Assembly (NCBI RefSeq): GCF_000161455.1
Contig: NZ_CM000745.1
Coordinates: forward strand, 4,903,445 to 4,912,515
Length of the DNA stretch: 9,071 nucleotides
Reading direction: 5' to 3'
Source: Bacillus pseudomycoides DSM 12442
Lineage (GTDB): Bacteria; Bacillota; Bacilli; Bacillales; Bacillaceae_G
The notes under the pieces: model-generated
Database searches by the model: none
The model's input: the letters and a program-made list of their open reading frames with translations, nothing else
Told to the model about the DNA's origin: nothing
Part shown: positions 7,543 to 9,071 of the stretch, piece by piece
How positions within the stretch are numbered: the stretch's first letter is position 1
How the letters are laid out: every line of letters begins with the position of its first letter
Made by a program: the position numbers and the translations under genes

Positions 7543-7727
7543 ACAAACTAAGGTATACTTCAGTCAATAAAATCATACAATAAAAAAGAGAGCAACATGC
7601 TACCAACATGTGCTCCTCTTTGGATAACTGCTACCATCAGGTGGTGGCTATCGATTATCGTTTATATTTACGAAAACCACTCTTTCTCTGCTTGCGACGG
7701 CGTGAAGAAAGGGTGGTTTTCTTGTTT
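7543..7727 (+). ncRNA. Putative antisense RNA (type I antitoxin-like)
   Basis: A transcript from the extended -10 promoter at 7531 to the hairpin and T-rich tail at 7673-7730 would be about 185 bases. It has no convincing coding content. It would be complementary to the 3' half of the small minus-strand gene and its 3' untranslated part, giving about 145 bases of overlap. Its internal segment 7623-7652 (GATAACTG to GGTGGCTATC) resembles the leader of the opposing mRNA. The layout matches known type I modules such as txpA/ratA, bsrG/SR4 and par of pAD1. Both ends are predicted from sequence only. Confidence 0.55.
7582..7620 (-). terminator. Rho-independent terminator of the small toxin-like mRNA
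   Basis: Read on the minus strand, AAGAGGAGCACATG (from 7620) pairs with CATGTTGCTCTCTT (to 7586) with two single-base bulges and a 7-base loop, followed by a T-run at 7587-7582. This is the strongest terminator for the minus-strand transcript. Confidence 0.65.
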
Positions 7728-7816
7728 TCTAAAATATTTCTCTTAAAAAGATGTGCAATCGATTCACGAACGACACCTTTTATAATTTCTTTTAGAAACT
7801 CAAGAAAAAGATCCAT
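7655..7816 (-). CDS. Small 53-residue toxin-like protein (candidate type I toxin)
   Basis: A start at 7816 is chosen because AAGGGGGGTGA precedes the ATG; a 20-residue N-terminal extension would swallow this site. The protein begins MDLFLEFLKEIIKGVV. Residues 2-24 form an amphipathic helix with Asp, Glu, Lys and Arg between Leu, Ile, Phe and Val. Residues 31-53 are extremely basic, with RRRKQRK at 39-45. This small-helix-plus-basic-tail form is seen in membrane-acting type I toxins, but no named family is recognised. The gene faces an antisense promoter, has its own extended -10 promoter and terminator, and its leader hides the ribosome binding site. Its last third lies in the 68-base repeat and the antisense hairpin. 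A broken copy lies at 2016-2117. It could instead be an uncharacterised peptide with antisense control. Confidence 0.65.
   Translation of the reverse strand: MDLFLEFLKEIIKGVVRESIAHLFKRNILENKKTTLSSRRRKQRKSGFRKYKR
7663..7730 (+). repeat. Right copy of the 68-base direct repeat (R2)
   Basis: Matches 2021-2088 at 59 of 68 positions, same orientation. Here it is the intact 3' coding end of the small toxin-like gene. Distance between copies is about 5.6 kb, enclosing both large genes. Confidence 0.8.
7673..7730 (+). terminator. Terminator of the antisense RNA, inside the small gene
   Basis: AAAACCACTCTTTCT (7673-7687) pairs with AGAAAGGGTGGTTTT (7706-7720), 15 pairs with one G-U, followed by CTTGTTTTCT. 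On the opposite strand the same bases encode the basic C-terminus of the toxin-like protein. Confidence 0.65.
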
Positions 7817-7828
7817 GGCGTATTCACC

Positions 7829-7857
7829 CCCCTTCTTTTCCAAATGGAAAAAAGGGG
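7829..7857 (-). promoter_or_regulatory. Leader hairpin hiding the Shine-Dalgarno of the toxin-like gene
   Basis: In the minus-strand mRNA, CCCCTTTTTTCC pairs with GGAAAAGAAGGGG, giving 12 pairs with one bulged G and a 4-base loop. Four of the six G's of the ribosome binding site (7827-7832) lie in the stem. Sequestered ribosome binding sites are a known trait of type I toxin mRNAs. Confidence 0.65.
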
Positions 7858-7888
7858 ATAGCCACCCTAACTTCACAGTTATCTTTTC

Positions 7889-7918
7889 ATATTATAGCAT
7901 AGTCTTCTCCGTTTGAAG
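7889..7918 (-). promoter_or_regulatory. Promoter of the small toxin-like gene
   Basis: On the minus strand TATAAT (7896-7891) has an extended TG in ATGCTATAATAT (7900-7889). The -35 is poor (CTTCAA at 7918-7913 with 16-base spacing), as is common for extended -10 promoters. The mRNA would start near 7884, about 68 bases before the ATG. Confidence 0.6.
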
Positions 7919-7921
7919 ACT
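7901..7921. repeat. Perfect inverted repeat over the toxin promoter spacer and -35
   Basis: AGTCTTC (7901-7907) and GAAGACT (7915-7921) with a 7-base spacer. It covers the spacer and -35 of the toxin-like gene and lies 13 bases past the 124-residue gene's stop, so it could be an operator or a weak terminator. Confidence 0.5.
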
Positions 7922-7933
7922 GTACACCTCATC

Positions 7934-8308
7934 TTAATAAGAGTCGAGTATCGTGTAATATCTTGTATAGTATCTATAAGAAATACTTTGAGTCTGATTC
8001 CCCTTTTCAAAAATTAAAGCATTTTGATATTCTAATTGCTCAACGAATGTCCAACCATCTTTCTCCAGCATCTTTATGAAGGGCTCCATTTTCCTACGTT
8101 TTACCAAATAAAGAGAAACATCTGAATATCGATCTTCGTTTTGTTCTATTTCAACTATTTCTTTCCCTTGAAAAATCATTTTTGACATTCCTATGGCTAA
8201 TGGTATGGGGTTCTCTTCTTGAAAAATAACTCTTCTTTTTTCGATAACGAATATAGCCAACAAGGTAAATATTAATAACGGAATGATGAATTTTTTTGAC
8301 TTTAACAA
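7934..8308 (-). CDS. Small membrane-anchored protein of unknown function
   Basis: 124 residues with a TTG start at 8308-8306, supported by AGAGGTGA six bases upstream. Residues 7-22 form a hydrophobic membrane segment after a KSKK start, followed by EKRR, which suggests the N-terminus is inserted with a signal-anchor or uncleaved signal. The rest is soluble: residues 73-101 include MEPFIKMLEKDGWTFVEQ, and the C-terminus is Tyr-rich (SYRYYTRYYTILDSY, 110-124). It resembles, from memory, short Bacillus cereus group proteins of unknown role. It is transcribed towards the toxin-like gene and in the same direction, 117 bases upstream of its start, but has its own start signals. No clear promoter is seen; TATAAT at 8393-8388 lacks a -35. 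Confidence 0.8.
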   Translation of the reverse strand: MLKSKKFIIPLLIFTLLAIFVIEKRRVIFQEENPIPLAIGMSKMIFQGKEIVEIEQNEDRYSDVSLYLVKRRKMEPFIKMLEKDGWTFVEQLEYQNALIFEKGNQTQSISYRYYTRYYTILDSY

Positions 8309-8472
8309 GCAACGTCACCTCTTTCCTCTTTTTCCCTGTTGCAACATACATTCTTCGTATATACATAACTGTCCTTTGTGAGTAGATATTATATTTTTTG
8401 TACAAATTCAATAATATGGATAGCACTCATATGTATTAGTGTACTTAGAATTTTATATGGATGGTGAGACAT

Positions 8473-8769
8473 ATGAATCAATATCAAATGTTGTATAGTA
8501 CACCGTATCTTTATTCCTCTCGAACATTGAATCAAATGTATAAAAGTACTAAAAGTGAAGAAAACATATGCGCTATACAAGAGCATATGCAACGACATGA
8601 AGTTTATTTAGACCCACAGTACCGAGGATATTATTATTTAAGTCAAAAAATTGAAGAAGATCTATATGGTGATGAACATGCTGTAAGTTGGAATGAGTTA
8701 TTAGATGATTACCAACTATACAGGGATCGTAAAGGGAACTTATCTATTAAACCGAAGGGATGGGACTAA
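8473..8769 (+). CDS. Small hypothetical protein, first gene of a pair
   Basis: 98 residues, family not recognised. The ATG at 8473 is preferred over the one at 8461 because GGATGGTGAG lies just upstream of it, while 8461 has no ribosome binding site. The N-terminus is Tyr-rich (MNQYQMLYSTPYLY). The middle is helical and charged, and residues 50-80 include RGYYYLSQKIEEDLYGDE. It has no membrane segment or signal peptide. One base separates its stop from the next gene's GTG start, so the two are almost surely one operon. It may be a soluble partner of the membrane protein that follows. Confidence 0.75.
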   Translation: MNQYQMLYSTPYLYSSRTLNQMYKSTKSEENICAIQEHMQRHEVYLDPQYRGYYYLSQKIEEDLYGDEHAVSWNELLDDYQLYRDRKGNLSIKPKGWD

Positions 8770-8770
8770 A

Positions 8771-8956
8771 GTGACGATCATTGGAGAGCTAGGGGTAGTT
8801 TATGCCGTTACTGGTGCTTCAGTTTTGGGAATTAAGTTACTAAAAAAGAAAGGTCTTTACCTTCCAGATTGGTTGCTACGTGCGGGGCTAAAATGCTTAT
8901 TAATTGGGAGTGTTTGGTACGTGCTAATGGATGTACTAGATGTGTTTCTACGTTAG
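8771..8956 (+). CDS. Small 61-residue two-helix membrane protein
   Basis: GTG start at 8771 with AAGGGATGGGA upstream, inside the end of the preceding gene. Residues about 4-24 (GELGVVYAVTGASVLGIKLL) and 36-60 (LRAGLKCLLIGSVWYVLMDV onward) are two hydrophobic helices around a KKKGLYLPDW loop. The basic loop suggests that it faces the cytoplasm. Function is unknown; holin-like or conjugation-associated small membrane proteins are possible, but no motif decides. A longer frame from 8705 is open but has no start signals and overlaps the upstream gene. Confidence 0.7.
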   Translation: MTIIGELGVVYAVTGASVLGIKLLKKKGLYLPDWLLRAGLKCLLIGSVWYVLMDVLDVFLR

Positions 8957-8966
8957 TATTACATCT

Positions 8967-9052
8967 GGTAGTTGAAAAAAATTGTAATAGTGCGCCTTAA
9001 TCTGTTTTTTCTAACCTTCCATACAGGCTCAACTACCTAAAGGAGGTATGGA
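8967..9052 (+). promoter_or_regulatory. Leader with two crossing inverted repeats before the last gene
   Basis: GGTAGTTGA (8967-8975) is complementary to TCAACTACC (9029-9037). TCCATAC (9018-9024) is complementary to GTATGGA (9046-9052), which overlaps the end of the ribosome binding site AAAGGAGGT (9039-9047). The two pairings cross, so they would form a pseudoknot or exclude each other. This suggests translational control of the next gene, by inference only. Confidence 0.35.
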
Positions 9053-9056
9053 GGAT

Positions 9057-9071
9057 ATGATATCACTTTTG
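9057..9071 (+). CDS. Start of a gene cut by the window edge
   Basis: AAAGGAGGT at 9039-9047, nine bases before ATG at 9057-9059, then MISLL to the edge. An in-frame ATG at 9048 touches the ribosome binding site and is less likely. It follows the small membrane protein on the same strand. Nothing can be said about function. Confidence 0.55.

Noticed and set aside
7655..7876. Longer 73-codon version of the toxin-like gene starting MKLGWLSPFF
   Set aside because: Its start would lie almost at the predicted transcript start and has no ribosome binding site. The internal ATG at 7816 has a strong one.
7608..7916. Plus-strand open frame of 102 codons across the toxin-like locus
   Set aside because: It has no ribosome binding site and runs through two hairpins, and its text is the complement of the small toxin-like gene and leader.
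8389..8598. Minus-strand 69-codon frame over the start of the 98-residue gene
   Set aside because: It overlaps a better supported gene on the other strand, and no ribosome binding site supports it.
1..9071. CRISPR array, insertion sequence, tRNA or rRNA
   Set aside because: No regularly spaced repeats, transposase motifs with terminal inverted repeats, or tRNA/rRNA-like segments were found on reading both strands.

Overview
The window looks like part of a plasmid from a low-G+C Gram-positive Bacillus, most likely the Bacillus cereus/thuringiensis group. The reasons are the strong GGAGG-type ribosome binding sites, the use of TTG and GTG starts, very AT-rich spacers, a replication-initiator-like protein followed by an origin-like AT-rich stretch, and many small accessory genes. 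The species and plasmid assignment is inference; no marker gene fixes it.

Layout. (1) 1-1330: a DNA-binding, replication-initiator-like gene with hairpins behind it. (2) 1331-2010: AT-rich non-coding DNA with DnaA-box-like words and repeats, a candidate origin. (3) 2011-2150: a decayed copy of a small gene whose intact relative sits at 7655-7816. (4) 2153-7413: an accessory cassette of two large divergent genes. One is a minus-strand phospholipase D family enzyme, preceded by a 28-codon upstream reading frame. The other is a plus-strand 959-residue protein of unknown function with coiled-coil stretches. They share a 545-base region rich in inverted repeats. The phospholipase gene is near 50% G+C in the lines counted, against about 20% in the origin-like spacer. 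(5) 7500-7921: a compact pair of convergent transcripts that looks like a type I toxin-antitoxin module. (6) 7934-9071: small membrane or hypothetical genes and the start of a further gene at the right edge.

Most interesting points. The large cassette lies between two direct copies (59 of 68 bases identical) of the hairpin and 3' coding part of the small toxin-like gene, one intact and one broken. This suggests duplication or insertion at that gene. The toxin-like locus has opposed promoters sharing the 12-mer ATGCTATAATAT, a terminator for each strand, an overlapping antisense RNA, and a leader hairpin that buries the Shine-Dalgarno sequence. The phospholipase D plus 959-residue pair is the best candidate for an undescribed system. 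No function is proven: neither protein has a visible signal peptide or transmembrane segment.
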